DNA of 64,000 nt, taken from contig NC_031502.1 in assembly GCF_000237925.1 (NCBI RefSeq), positions 558,001 to 622,000 of the forward strand, given 5' to 3'. Shown here piece after piece: positions 47,668-59,067 of the stretch (its first letter is position 1; every line of letters starts with the position of its first letter). The translations under genes and the position numbers were made by a program. The notes under the pieces were generated by a model, which did not search any database, had not been told where the DNA came from, and saw only the letters and a list, made by a program, of their open reading frames with translations. Source of the stretch: Schistosoma mansoni. Lineage: Eukaryota; Platyhelminthes; Trematoda; Strigeidida; Schistosomatidae.

Positions 47668-50600
47668 TTAACATTTACGAGTAAACAAATTAGTATCAAG
47701 TTTTGTTGGTACAATAATTGGATGAAGTAGTTCAACAAAATCTGTAATTTCCTCTTGTAAATGATCATCAGCAGGACTGCCAACTACACTGATCTCTACC
47801 ATCCAACTGCGAGAACATAAACGTCGCCAATCTTTGGGTGCTAATCCCTAAAGTTAATTGACATATATATATGAAAATAATTATAATCATGTTTTCAATA
47901 AGAACTATTGGACAGATCATAAGTCCTAACAGTATGAAAGTATATTGAATAGTAATTGCTGGGGAGATCCAGAAAATTCCTAGAAAAAAAGCCCGAAAAG
48001 TGCCGGGAAACATTTTATTCAATCAGCATTGAATAGAGGTTTCTCAGAAACATCTAGAAAGTGAAAGGTCACATGTCACATATCTATCTTGCTACGATGT
48101 TTAGTAGGCTTCCAGAAACCCAAGGCTATCCGAACTGCTATAAATACCCTCAATTTTCTGTACATAAACTAACCTTGAAGTAGAGCGTTCTTCACAGATT
48201 TCGTACCTTTTCTCTCGTATTCAAATCGTCATGTAGATTTAGCCTGGGGTTACTAGAAGAGCCTATGAAACCGATTCAAGTGTTCAGTCAAAAAATTTAT
48301 CAGTAATTCCTTCATTTTATAGAGTTGAGATTATGAGTCAATTGAAGCTAGACCACCATAGAAAACGTGGAAGCACTGGAAGGCCGTTTCGTTCTATTAT
48401 GGGACTCCTCAGCAGTGCGCATCCACAATCCCGCACTCGAGAGATTCGAACCCAGGACCTACCAATCTCCTTTATTTATTTATTTATTTATTATATAAAC
48501 ATGTTTAGATTTAATACAATGAAATTGTTCATTCAAAGATGGCAAGCTTATCTGATTAACAGAGTAATTCTTATATACTTATCGATAAATATGAGAACGT
48601 TTTAATTGATACTCTGCTGAGTGCAATTTTAAAAGACTACAATAACAAACTCTGAGGTACAAGATAATTAAGTCTATTCTATCAGATTTTGAGTATTTTA
48701 GAATAAAACAAAGATAATAATTAAGCTTGGACCCATTTACTTTTAAGCATTAAGGTTACTTAAGTTAACGTGCTGAAATATTGCATGAAAATAATTAACA
48801 AAACCTTAATTGTATATCAGCTCAGTGGTCTACGTGTTGAGCGTTCGTGTGTGAGACCGAAGGTCCTGAGTTCGAGTCTCGCGTGCAGGATTATAGATAC
48901 GCATTGTTGAGGAGTCCCATACTGGAAAAAAACGACTGTGCAGTGCTTCCTGGTTTTTAATGATAGTCTAGCTTAGATTGACTCATGAATTCAACTGTTA
49001 AAAATTATCATTCTTAATGAAACAGCATTTCCCCCAATCATGTGAGTGTTAGAACGCTACAACTTTGTAACAAAATTTACAGGTAAATATAATTTTTAAA
49101 AAAGTTAACAAGTAACACAGAAATACAGATCCTAATTAATATGTCTTTATTTCTTATCATAAGTCTCGTGTGTAGTTACAGGTATGAGGGTTAATATCAC
49201 TTCCCGGCTGCCCACACCGTGAAAGGGTATTTCTTGAGGGACCTGAAGAGGAAGTTGGTCTTAACGACCTGAGAGCGTGACCGCAGTGCCCAAGGGACAA
49301 CTGCTTGAGGTCGGTCACACACGACCTTTTTGTGGGTAGTTTTTGTGTTAGCTCCGTTCTTTAAAGGACCTTACCAACGGAGACGGATAACCGTAGGATA
49401 AGGCGAGGTGTGCATTTTTAGGGTCGACCTTTTCTAACCCCACCCCTCCTTGAGACAAAGCAACATCGCTATTATGCTGGTTGTCTGAAGGAAACACTTT
49501 ATTGCCGTCACACCTCTGTACAGTCGGCAGTATGACTTCGCCTTCAGACCTTGGGATTGTTGCTTTTAGTCTTACCGCTCTTCAACCGACCTGTCTAGCA
49601 TGGTAGGAGCTTGAGGAACGATTGTTCCAGCCAGTATAGCTCGATCGGTACATCACGATAGGCAAGCCCAACCACCACGTCAAGGTAACAGCAACTTCTA
49701 CCACTATAGGATTTGAATCGACAACTGCATCTCTGTGCTAATGTGGTATGGCGACTCGAACTGATGTACACACGTACGAAGTTCTACGTTGTGACTGACT
49801 GACCTTATCATAAGTACACTGTCGTATAAAATCTCATTTAGCTTGGAAGTTAAAAGGCTATTAAGTTTACATTATACATATAACATTTTGATATGAAGAG
49901 AGTTAAGAGTTGATGGATAACTAAATAATAAGAAACACTTACTTTTATGAGAACATCAATCTTTGATTACATAATAATAATAAAAAACAACTAACCTGTC
50001 CATCGAAACCAAATCCCATAGCGTTTGAAGTTGCAATACTTTGAAAGCTGGTTATTTCATTAACTGTATAAACTAAAACTTTCACACGTCCACGAATAAA
50101 TTCTTGACCTTCAGCAACAAATGTAGATTCATAGTCAAATCCTAAATCATATAGAAAACTGACGATTGGCCCAGTAACAGGCATTTCAAGACAACTACGT
50201 CGTAAAATCTGAAACCATAATTAAAAGCGGCGGAAAAGTGATACGAGAAAAAAATAATACAAAACCATGAAATTCCATTACAAAATGATAAAGTATAAAA
50301 GTACTTTTGATCAATAATAGACGATGTTGTCTGAGACGTCAGTAGAAAGTAAATGGTAGAAGCTAGTGAATCTCATAATGTTATATGCACTAATTAGTTG
50401 TCATAAGAGATTAATTTTTTTAGTCCATATATGTCTGTTGTTTGTATCTTCCCATTGATGCTTAGTACTGCAATTGACCAGTCTCTTCGGGTGAATAAGC
50501 ATCCTGTGCGGAGTGCCTTGATATTACCATTAAGCTGAAAATAATTAAAGCAGAAATAGATAATGGTTAACAGTGAGATCGCATTGAATTTTGAAACGGA

Positions 50601-53600
50601 CGGCACCGGGTTTGGGTCCCGGGGTAAACACCAACACTGGGATGCAGGTGAATCCGGCTGAAGCTCGCATGGGATGAAACACACGTCCTGAACTCCACTT
50701 CTATCCCCTCATGTTTACAAGTATACGTACTGGGATTAAGGTTAGTGTTGTGAATTAGGGTGATCACATCACAAATTTTTGTCTCCAACTGGCATCAGTT
50801 ATAATGAATGAGAGATTAAAGTTAGGTATATTAAGAGTTAAACTGGGCTTTCGATTTAGGTTTACCAATTGGGATCAGCATGTATAACAAGAACAGACAT
50901 CGGCTATAATACAATACCCTACAATCTTCCTGTGAACAAACCTGAGTAAAGATTTCAAGTGAAAGTAAGAAAGGGAGGACATTATCTAGCTTTACTAAAC
51001 ACTACATTACACCATGATGGACATAATGTAACTTGAGAGACAATCTACCTTTAGAGTAGGCATGCTATGCAATTTAGGTTAGGCACGACTCAAAATCCAA
51101 TTTTCAATTGCATTGTAGATATTTTCCATGGTTTCAAACAGTTTACAAACCAAATACATCCAATTTTAAACAGTTAGGCCCTTTCATAAAATTCGATTAA
51201 ATAATGGGAAGATGAAGTTTATCAGAATTATGTGATCTATTTGCGTAATACATTTCGAACAATCTGATCACATATATACTTGTTACGACACTTTTATATG
51301 AAAATTAAAAGGTCAACTAGACAGGTTAAAGGTAAGCCTTAACAAAGAAAGAAATTATATAAAGTACACAAACACAATGTGATGAACACTCTGGATAATA
51401 AATCAGCATTACCAGGGTAGGTTAAGGGTAAGAACAAATTGTTTTTGAACACATAAATGCGGTTTCAATTTCCATATAGCCAAGACTTCAATAAACCTTA
51501 GTATACGTCCTTGAAGGCTTTTGTACAACACTACTAATGCTGACTTGATATCAACCTTATGACCAGTTTCAACCGAATGTCGCGCAATGGAGGAGATATC
51601 TGTCTATCCTGTGATCGTATTTGACCATTGGAATTCATCTGCTTCTGCAGTCATTTAGGTATGTGTTCCGCCACCCTTAATTGCAGATCACGATTGCTCC
51701 TCCCTATGTACGTGTTACCACACATACATGTAAATTGATTGACACAATGGGATGTGACACAATCGCTTATGTGATGTTTGGGCTTTCGGTGAAACATAGA
51801 CCTTGTCTTTGATGGAGTTTTGTTCTCTGAGCTGGATGGTTTGGTCGTGGAGCTTTCGTCGTCCTTCTGAACGACATCATCAGCACAAACTTCGGGTAGA
51901 CCTTGTCTTTTCAATAATGACAAGTTGGGCTGCATAAAATGTCATTTTGATGGCTAATTTTAGTCTCTGTTTCAACATGAGACTATTTGAGTCGACTCTA
52001 AATGGTAACATAATATAAACTCGCTTTTTGGGTGCCAGAAGCGTCATAGGTCTAATCGTATTGCAACCCTTCCAGAGGTTTACGAACTTCAATGAATAAC
52101 CATTATTCATTAACGTATCAGTTAAGAGCTCTGTCTCTACTTCAATAGTATCTCTAGTACAAATACGATCGATTCTATTGAATAAGCCCTTTATTAATCC
52201 ACGTTTGTAATGAATTGGGCAGTGACTCTGGAAATTAAGATATTGCCCCGTCCATGTCGGCTTTCTATATACAGAACGTTGGATGGAACCATCATCTCTC
52301 CTACTGATCAGTATATCTAGAAAAGGAAGTTGGTTGTTCTTCTCTTCTTCACACGTAAGAGAAATATGCTTTTGACTTGTGTTGAGTTCTTTTAACAAGC
52401 GGTTCACATCTTCACATTTATCCCCTATAATTATGATGTCATCAACGTATCGTTTATACAAACATATCTTTTGAATTGAGTCTTCAGCTAGATTTTCAAC
52501 ATACCCCATAAACACATCATCCAGCAACGGTCCTAAAGGGCTACTCATAGCTACGCCATCGATTTGTCGAAAGTGCTCACCTTCAAAAGTGAATTTTACA
52601 TAGTCAGCACACAATGATAATACGTCTTTGAGAGTTTCGACAAGAAATGGTAATGGAAGGTTATTGAATGAAATATAGTCACATAAAATATCAATAATTT
52701 TCCTAAGAGGTACATTTGTAAATAAAGTGTTCACATCAAAAGAGCACATTGTCTTTGTTTTTATATTCATGTCCTTTAAGTATTTAATTAATTCAAATGA
52801 GTCAATCAAGGAATACTTACAACATTGATTTCGGATAGGTTTCAATACTTTTGTAAGCCATTTTGCAAGTTTGTGTGTAGGTGACCGACACATTGACAGA
52901 ATTGGACGTAAGGGGATATTAGGCTTATGAATTTTTGGCAATCCATATAAATGAGGATACATCGAACCCATAGGTTTTAATGAATTAAACTCATCCTTGT
53001 TAATAGCGTTCATGTTTAACAATTCCATTAGATTCGAGTTTACTTTCTTTTCTAATTTACGTAATCCATCGGAGTCAACATCAGCCATAAATTTGCTTTT
53101 ATTACTGAGAATCGATTCCATTTTATTTTTGTAGTCGGACTTATTCATAATAACAACACCAGATCCTTTATCGGGTTTAAGTATAATAATATCAGCATTA
53201 TTTCGCAATTCTTTTAATGATTTGAAGTGCTGAGAAGTTAGTATGCTTCTCTTCTTAGGTCCGAAAGAGTGAAACTGATGCGCTATATCCACTAATTTAG
53301 CTTTAAACCAAATTTGATTCTCTAAAGATGAAGGGGATACATTACTCAATTGATCATAGAGGTTTTCGAATTGGGAGTTGATTGTCAATTCAGAGATTTG
53401 TGTTATAGGGACAGAAAAATTGAAACTCAGAGAAAGTGCCTCCTTTTCATGAACGGACAATACAATGGATGATAAATTAGTGACATATTTATAAGGATTG
53501 ATTGAGAAGCAAGTGAGATGATTATTATTATGACAGAAAGATTTTCCCAGCTTTTTTCGTGATCCCTTCTTTCCTTTTCAAAATGACAGTACTACAAAAT

Positions 53601-56600
53601 TTGATGAATTTGATATATCAAACTATAGACATTTCTGCTAACACAGGTAATGCTAGAGCATGCAGTTCAATTAAATTCTCCATCTTATCATGGGACTTAT
53701 TCTATTCATAATCTTATTCAGATGGCTCACTCGATTATAGAGTGCATCCACGGTACATACCTGACACATATGTATGATTCAGTCGGCATATATAAAANNN
53801 NNNNNNNNNNNNNNNNNNNNNNNNNNNNNNNNNNNNNNNNNNNNNNNNNNNNNNNNNNNNNNNNNNNNNNNNNNNNNNNNNNNNNNNNNNNNNNNNNNNN
53901 NNNNNNNNNNNNNNNNNNNNNNNNNNNNNNNNNNNNNNNNNNNNNNNNNNNNNNNNNNNNNNNNNNNNNNNNNNNNNNNNNNNNNNNNNNNNNNNNNGGA
54001 ATGCGTATAGTACCATGATAAGTTGGTGAATTTAAGTGAATTGCATGCGCAAGCATTACCTCTGTTAGCAGAAATGTCTATAGTTTGATATATCAAATTC
54101 ATCAAATTTTGTAGTACTGTCATTTTGAAAAGGAAAGAAGGGATCACGAAAAAAGCTGGGAAAATCTTTCTGTCATAATAATAATCATCTCACTTGCTTC
54201 TCAATCAATCCTTATAAATATGTCACTAATTTATCATCCATTGTATTGTCCGTTCATGAAAAGGAGGCACTTTCTCTGAGTTTCAATTTTTCTGTCCCTA
54301 TAACACAAATCTCTGAATTGACAATCAACTCCCAATTCGAAAACCTCTATGATCAATTGAGTAATGTATCCCCTTCATCTTTAGAGAATCAAATTTGGTT
54401 TAAAGCTAAATTAGTGGATATAGCGCATCAGTTTCACTCTTTTGGACCTAAGAAGAGAAGCATACTAACTTCTCAGCACTTCAAATCATTAAAAGAATTG
54501 CGAAATAATGCTGATATTATTATACTTAAACCCGATAAAGGATCTGGTGTTGTTATTATGAATAAGTCCGACTACAAAAATAAAATGGAATCGATTCTCA
54601 GTAATAAAAGCAAATTTATGGCTGATGTTGACTCCGATGGATTACGTAAATTAGAAAAGAAAGTAAACTCGAATCTAATGGAATTGTTAAACATGAACGC
54701 TATTAACAAGGATGAGTTTAATTCATTAAAACCTATGGGTTCGATGTATCCTCATTTATATGGATTGCCAAAAATTCATAAGCCTAATATCCCCTTACGT
54801 CCAATTCTGTCAATGTGTCGGTCACCTACACACAAACTTGCAAAATGGCTTACAAAAGTATTGAAACCTATCCGAAATCAATGTTGTAAGTATTCCTTGA
54901 TTGACTCATTTGAATTAATTAAATACTTAAAGGACATGAATATAAAAACAAAGACAATGTGCTCTTTTGATGTGAACACTTTATTTACAAATGTACCTCT
55001 TAGGAAAATTATTGATATTTTATGTGACTATATTTCATTCAATAACCTTCCATTACCATTTCTTGTCGAAACTCTCAAAGACGTATTATCATTGTGTGCT
55101 GACTATGTAAAATTCACTTTTGAAGGTGAGCACTTTCGACAAATCGATGGCGTAGCTATGAGTAGCCCTTTAGGACCGTTGCTGGATGATGTGTTTATGG
55201 GGTATGTTGAAAATCTAGCTGAAGACTCAATTCAAAAGATATGTTTGTATAAACGATACGTTGATGACATCATAATTATAGGGGATAAATGTGAAGATGT
55301 GAACCGCTTGTTAAAAGAACTCAACACAAGTCAAAAGCATATTTCTCTTACGTGTGAAGAAGAGAAGAACAACCAACTTCCTTTTCTAGATATACTGATC
55401 AGTAGGAGAGATGATGGTTCCATCCAACGTTCTGTATATAGAAAGCCGACATGGACGGGGCAATATCTTAATTTCCAGAGTCACTGCCCAATTCATTACA
55501 AACGTGGATTAATAAAGGGCTTATTCAATAGAATCGATCGTATTTGTACTAGAGATACTATTGAAGTAGAGACAGAGCTCTTAACTGATACGTTAATGAA
55601 TAATGGTTATTCATTGAAGTTCGTAAACCTCTGGAAGGGTTGCAATACGATTAGACCTATGACGCTTCTGGCACCCAAAAAGCGAGTTTATATTATGTTA
55701 CCATTTAGAGTCGACTCAAATAGTCTCATGTTGAAACAGAGACTAAAATTAGCCATCAAAATGACATTTTATGCAGCCCAACTTGTCATTATTGAAAAGA
55801 CAAGGTCTACCCGAAGTTTGTGCTGATGATGTCGTTCAGAAGGACGACGAAAGCTCCACGACCAAACCATCCAGCTCAGAGAACAAAACTCCATCAAAGA
55901 CAAGGTCTATGTTTCACCGAAAGCCCAAACATCACATAAGCGATTGTGTCACATCCCATTGTGTCAATCAATTTACATGTATGTGTGGTAACACGTACAT
56001 AGGGAGGAGCAATCGTGATCTGCAATTAAGGGTGGCGGAACACATACCTAAATGACTGCAGAAGCAGATGAATTCCAATGGTCAAATACGATCACAGGAT
56101 AGACAGATATCTCCTCCATTGCGCGACATTCGGTTGAAACTGGTCATAAGGTTGATATCAAGTCAGCATTAGTAGTGTTGTACAAAAGCCTTCAAGGACG
56201 TATACTAAGGTTTATTGAAGTCTTGGCTATATGGAAATTGAAACCGCATTTATGTGTTCAAAAACAATTTGTTCTTACCCTTAACCTACCCTGGTAATGC
56301 TGATTTATTATCCAGAGTGTTCATCACATTGTGTTTGTGTACTTTATATAATTTCTTTCTTTGTTAAGGCTTACCTTTAACCTGTCTAGTTGACCTTTTA
56401 ATTTTCATATAAAAGTGTCGTAACAAGTATATATGTGATCAGATTGTTCGAAATGTATTACGCAAATAGATCACATAATTCTGATAAACTTCATCTTGTC
56501 ATTGCATTATCGAATATCCAATGTTCACGTGGTTCATAATAGTAACATGTTATTCATCATTACATTTTAAATTCCGCGTAAAATACATGAGGCGTCATCT

Positions 56601-56645
56601 TAATTCTAATTGGTTGACTCAACCCTATCAGTATATCATACATTT

Positions 56646-56684
<39 letters not shown>

Positions 56685-57818
56685 TAAACTTACTATTTTA
56701 TCAGTTTCTACAGCTCCTAAATATCGTAGAACTGAAAATTCTCGACCAGGTTTATTTACTCTGCTTAAAAGACTTCGACGTACACGTATAGTGACAGTTC
56801 CACTGCCTGATGCAGTGGCAGCTAAGATGCCAACTGCAGCGGATGTATTTCCAGATGATCTGTTAATACCTATGAGGTTATTTGTATCAGTTCGATTATC
56901 ACTTCCTATTTCGAATATAGTTTCTTGATCACAGAAATCTGTCCATTCACGGCATAATCCATGCAATCGATTTAATAATAATTCATGTTGAATAGGAGAT
57001 GAAACCACTGTCTATTGAATATTGGAATGGAAAGAACAATGATAGAAAACATTTTTAATTTACTTATGAAGTTTGTATAGTTATTTTATTTATTTATTTG
57101 AACACATAAATATTGGTACAAGGGGGCACCAGATATATATGCTATGATACTGCCCGGGTGCCCACACAGAAGCAGGTGATTATCTTGGGAGGCCACTCCT
57201 CGAGCGTTTCACCTAAAGGTCTGATCCACAAGGCAGTGGAGCATCGTAAGGAGATGAAGTCTCATGGTAGCCGGTGACCAACGATTAGTTCATACACCAT
57301 TTTGTTCCTTCAGGACCCTGGAGCCGATGTGCACCATTGGTTTGGAATCAGGGTTTTCCAACTCCCCTAGGTGAACTTTCCGTATCCACCAATCCGGTTA
57401 AAGCGCCGGACATTCGCTTTTCGTCCTCTCAATTTCGTAAACGACAGTAATGCCACGAGAAGGCATATATAACCTCTCTCAAATATACGGATTAATGTGT
57501 ATGCATTTTACAAGAATATATTAGCTATAAAAACAGGTCATTATATGAGAAATGTTACATTAAAAGGGGGACTTTAAAAAAATTGCTAAAAAAAACACTA
57601 ACTTGTACAAAGTATTCTTGCATGGTTGCGCCATTAGCTGATGGTGTTGTACCAGTGAAATTGAAAGCTGCAGTTAAAGCAATTGCATTACGTCGATCTA
57701 CTGGTTCTCCTGAGGATGGTTGTGCTAATCCTTCAACAGGTCCAATTGCTTCAGCAATACTTCCACTTTCCCCAGGTAAAGCTGATATAGTTTCATCTGG
57801 TATGAGTCGAGTATTCAT
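47668..57818 (-). CDS. MED18: Mediator of RNA polymerase II transcription subunit 18, complete, 4 exons, 308 aa
   Basis: Minus-strand exons are 57818-57603, 57011-56694, 50208-49996 and 47847-47668. All introns are phase 0 and the CDS is 927 nt. MED18 features seen: a helix with HELLLNRLHGLCREW (about 80-95) like human LESLIHRLRGLCD; VRRSLLSRV and FSVLRYLGAVE (about 155-175); RSCLEMPVTGPIVSFLYDLGF, then FVAEGQEFIRGRVKVLVYTV in exon 3; and SWMVEISVVGSPADD, then ELLHPIIVPTKLD in exon 4. The family forms a beta-barrel in the Mediator head with MED20 and MED8, in the nucleus. The protein is about 100 residues longer than human MED18 because of an N-terminal extension (1-70) and a Ser/Thr/Gly-rich insert in exon 2. 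Intron 2 is 6.5 kb and is mostly a Penelope palindrome. A TTTATT at 47544-47549 could serve as AATAAA about 120 bp after the stop. Confidence 0.93.
48130..48265 (+). repeat. Solo-LTR-like relic related to the element at 169
   Basis: It shares TTTTCTGTACATAA, then AACCTTG, then AGCCTGGGGTTA spacing with the 320-bp LTRs, with many differences. It is an old remnant in MED18 intron 3; no partner LTR was seen. Confidence 0.4.
48320..48470 (-). mobile_element. Family A SINE fragment
   Basis: On the minus strand it has the B-box, hammerhead (CTGAGGA and GAAAC kept, cleavage triplet changed) and tail. It ends against a TTTA run at 48471. Confidence 0.7.
48817..49005 (+). mobile_element. Family A SINE fragment (tRNA-like part and tail)
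   Basis: It contains CTCAGTGGTCTACGTGTTGA and CCTGAGTTCGAGTCTC, the A- and B-box-like parts. A decayed hammerhead (TTGAGGAGTCCC) and the tail follow. Confidence 0.65.
49165..49803 (+). mobile_element. P repeat, copy 2, with target duplication
   Basis: A perfect 12-bp direct repeat CTTATCATAAGT (49153-49164 and 49804-49815) flanks a 639-bp insertion. The core 49195-49690 matches 9922-10437, and the end is GTGACTGACTGAC, a TGAC-type tail. This suggests target-primed insertion of a LINE 3' piece or SINE. It is in MED18 intron 3. Confidence 0.75.
50440..50715 (+). mobile_element. Fold-back SMalpha SINE with degenerate hammerhead
   Basis: An inverted tail end (CAATTGACCAGTCTCTTCGG) is followed by a plus-oriented B-box (GGTTTGGGTCCC) and a ribozyme-like part (GGCTGAAG, then GGGATGAAAC, then CGTCCTG). 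The core is no longer canonical. Confidence 0.6.
51209..53643 (-). mobile_element. Penelope-like element, left copy of the palindrome
   Basis: The minus-strand frame 53460-51880 (526 aa) is a Penelope-type reverse transcriptase: motif A FDVNTLFTNVP, motif B VAMSSPLGPLLDD, motif C YVDDIIII, then NNQLPFLDI. An overlapping second frame (51935-51651) carries the GIY-YIG endonuclease part (CMCGNTYIGRSN, then RVAEH). The copy mirrors 54063-56497 about an axis at 53853, and both protein frames are identical residue for residue. It lies in MED18 intron 2 with its RT in the sense direction of the gene. Confidence 0.92.
53798..53997. other. Assembly gap, 200 N, at the centre of the palindrome
   Basis: Placeholder-sized gap between the two Penelope copies. 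Confidence 0.99.
54063..56497 (+). mobile_element. Penelope-like element, right copy of the palindrome
   Basis: The plus-strand frames 54246-55826 (reverse transcriptase, 526 aa) and 55771-56055 (GIY-YIG part) repeat those of the left copy exactly. The two elements are head to head with 3' ends outward. Inside the arms, 53656-53797 and 53998-54050 are still recognisably related but clearly diverged. This copy is antisense to MED18. Confidence 0.92.
56650..56682. repeat. TA dinucleotide run beside the MED18 exon 2 donor
   Basis: About 30 bp of TA repeats begin 11 bp into MED18 intron 2, close to the GTAAGT donor at 56693. Confidence 0.85.
57085..57475 (-). mobile_element. L-family retroelement, minus orientation
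   Basis: TTTATTTATTTATTTG (read on plus) leads into the L consensus, truncated near TGCCTTCTCGTGGCATTACT on the minus strand. A stretch of the usual TTTGTGTGAGG region is missing. It lies in MED18 intron 1. Confidence 0.7.
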
Positions 57819-57961
57819 TACGTTTTAGATAGGTATCTAAATATTTTTGTTATACAAAAATTAAGAAAACAGGCGATTTGATAAAAGCATTTATAAACTT
57901 ATCAATAAAATCAATGAATGAGAACACAAACTAAATATCCACTGAGAACCAAGAAACATTG

Positions 57962-58220
57962 CATAGCGGTTTCGTCCTATTGTGGGACTCCTCAGTAGTG
58001 TGTATCTGCGACTTCATTAAAGATTAAACTCACGGTCTTCAGGTCTCTCGGTCCAATGATTTAGAGACCCAGTCACTTGCCGAGACTCAAAGGTTTGGGG
58101 TTTGATTACCGGTGGAGTTAAAGAGACGCACTACTGAGGAGTCCCATAGTAGGGCGAAACAGTTGTCCAACGCTCCTGGATTTCCGATGGATATTTAACT
58201 TAGCCAAGTTCGTGAAGCAA
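57962..58220. mobile_element. Degenerate fold-back family A SINE
   Basis: The minus-oriented hammerhead and tRNA-like half (GTTTCGTCCTATTGTGGGAC, then a tRNA-like stretch) is followed by a plus-oriented half with ACTGAGGAGTCCCATAGTAG and GCGAAAC. It lies between DCTN6 and MED18. Confidence 0.6.
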
Positions 58221-58351
58221 TCTAGAAAATTAAACAGTCTCTACAAACTGTCATAGAGTAAGTAACGAATAATGTTTAATGCGACAAAAAAAATTCACAA
58301 AAAACCTAATACTATTCCATGAACTGCATGTAAAGCATAGTAGGAGAAATA

Positions 58352-58542
58352 TGAACGGGCAATAAGTACTCGCGTGCGAGACTGATAGATCCTGGGTTTG
58401 AATCTCGCGAGTGCGGGGTCGTGGATGCGCACTGTCACTGAGGAGTCCCATAATAGGACGAAACGGCCTTAAAGCGGTGCTTCGAGGTTTTCCATAGTGG
58501 TCTAGCTTCAATTGACTTATGATCTCAACTATATAAAATGAT
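58352..58542 (+). mobile_element. Family A SINE fragment
   Basis: It has the B-box CTGGGTTTGAATC, a hammerhead core with CTGAGGA and GGACGAAAC, then the tail TAGCTTCAATTGACTTATG. Stem I carries a 4-bp insert. It lies between DCTN6 and MED18. Confidence 0.7.
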
Positions 58543-58821
58543 TTATTTGATTGTTTATTGATTAAATAACCAAAAATATACCGAAGGAAAAAAACAACAA
58601 CCAAATAATATTAATATTTATTTGTACAGATATATCGCTTTACACAGCCAATAAACAGTACAGTAAATATACCAAGAAAATAGATACCACTTTAAAATTA
58701 AAAAATAAATTTAGACGGAGATTATACTTATTAAACATTTCACCCACTTTGTATAACCTTTCAAATAAGTCAGTTACAAAAGAGAAGGAAGAATGAAAGA
58801 AACAAACAAATGTATGAGAGG

Positions 58822-59012
58822 TTATTGTTTTTCAGTTGGTTTCGGTGTAGAAGTTCGACTAACTTTCATTAAATGATGATAATTTGGTAGAATTTTTGTT
58901 AGAAAATCTAATTGTAAAGTTTGTGCAGCAGGACGTTCAGTTGCAATACGACGATGACCCTAAAAGAAATTAAAACAAACAGAAATATATTCCTAAAAGC
59001 ATTTAAGATAAA

Positions 59013-59067
<55 letters not shown>

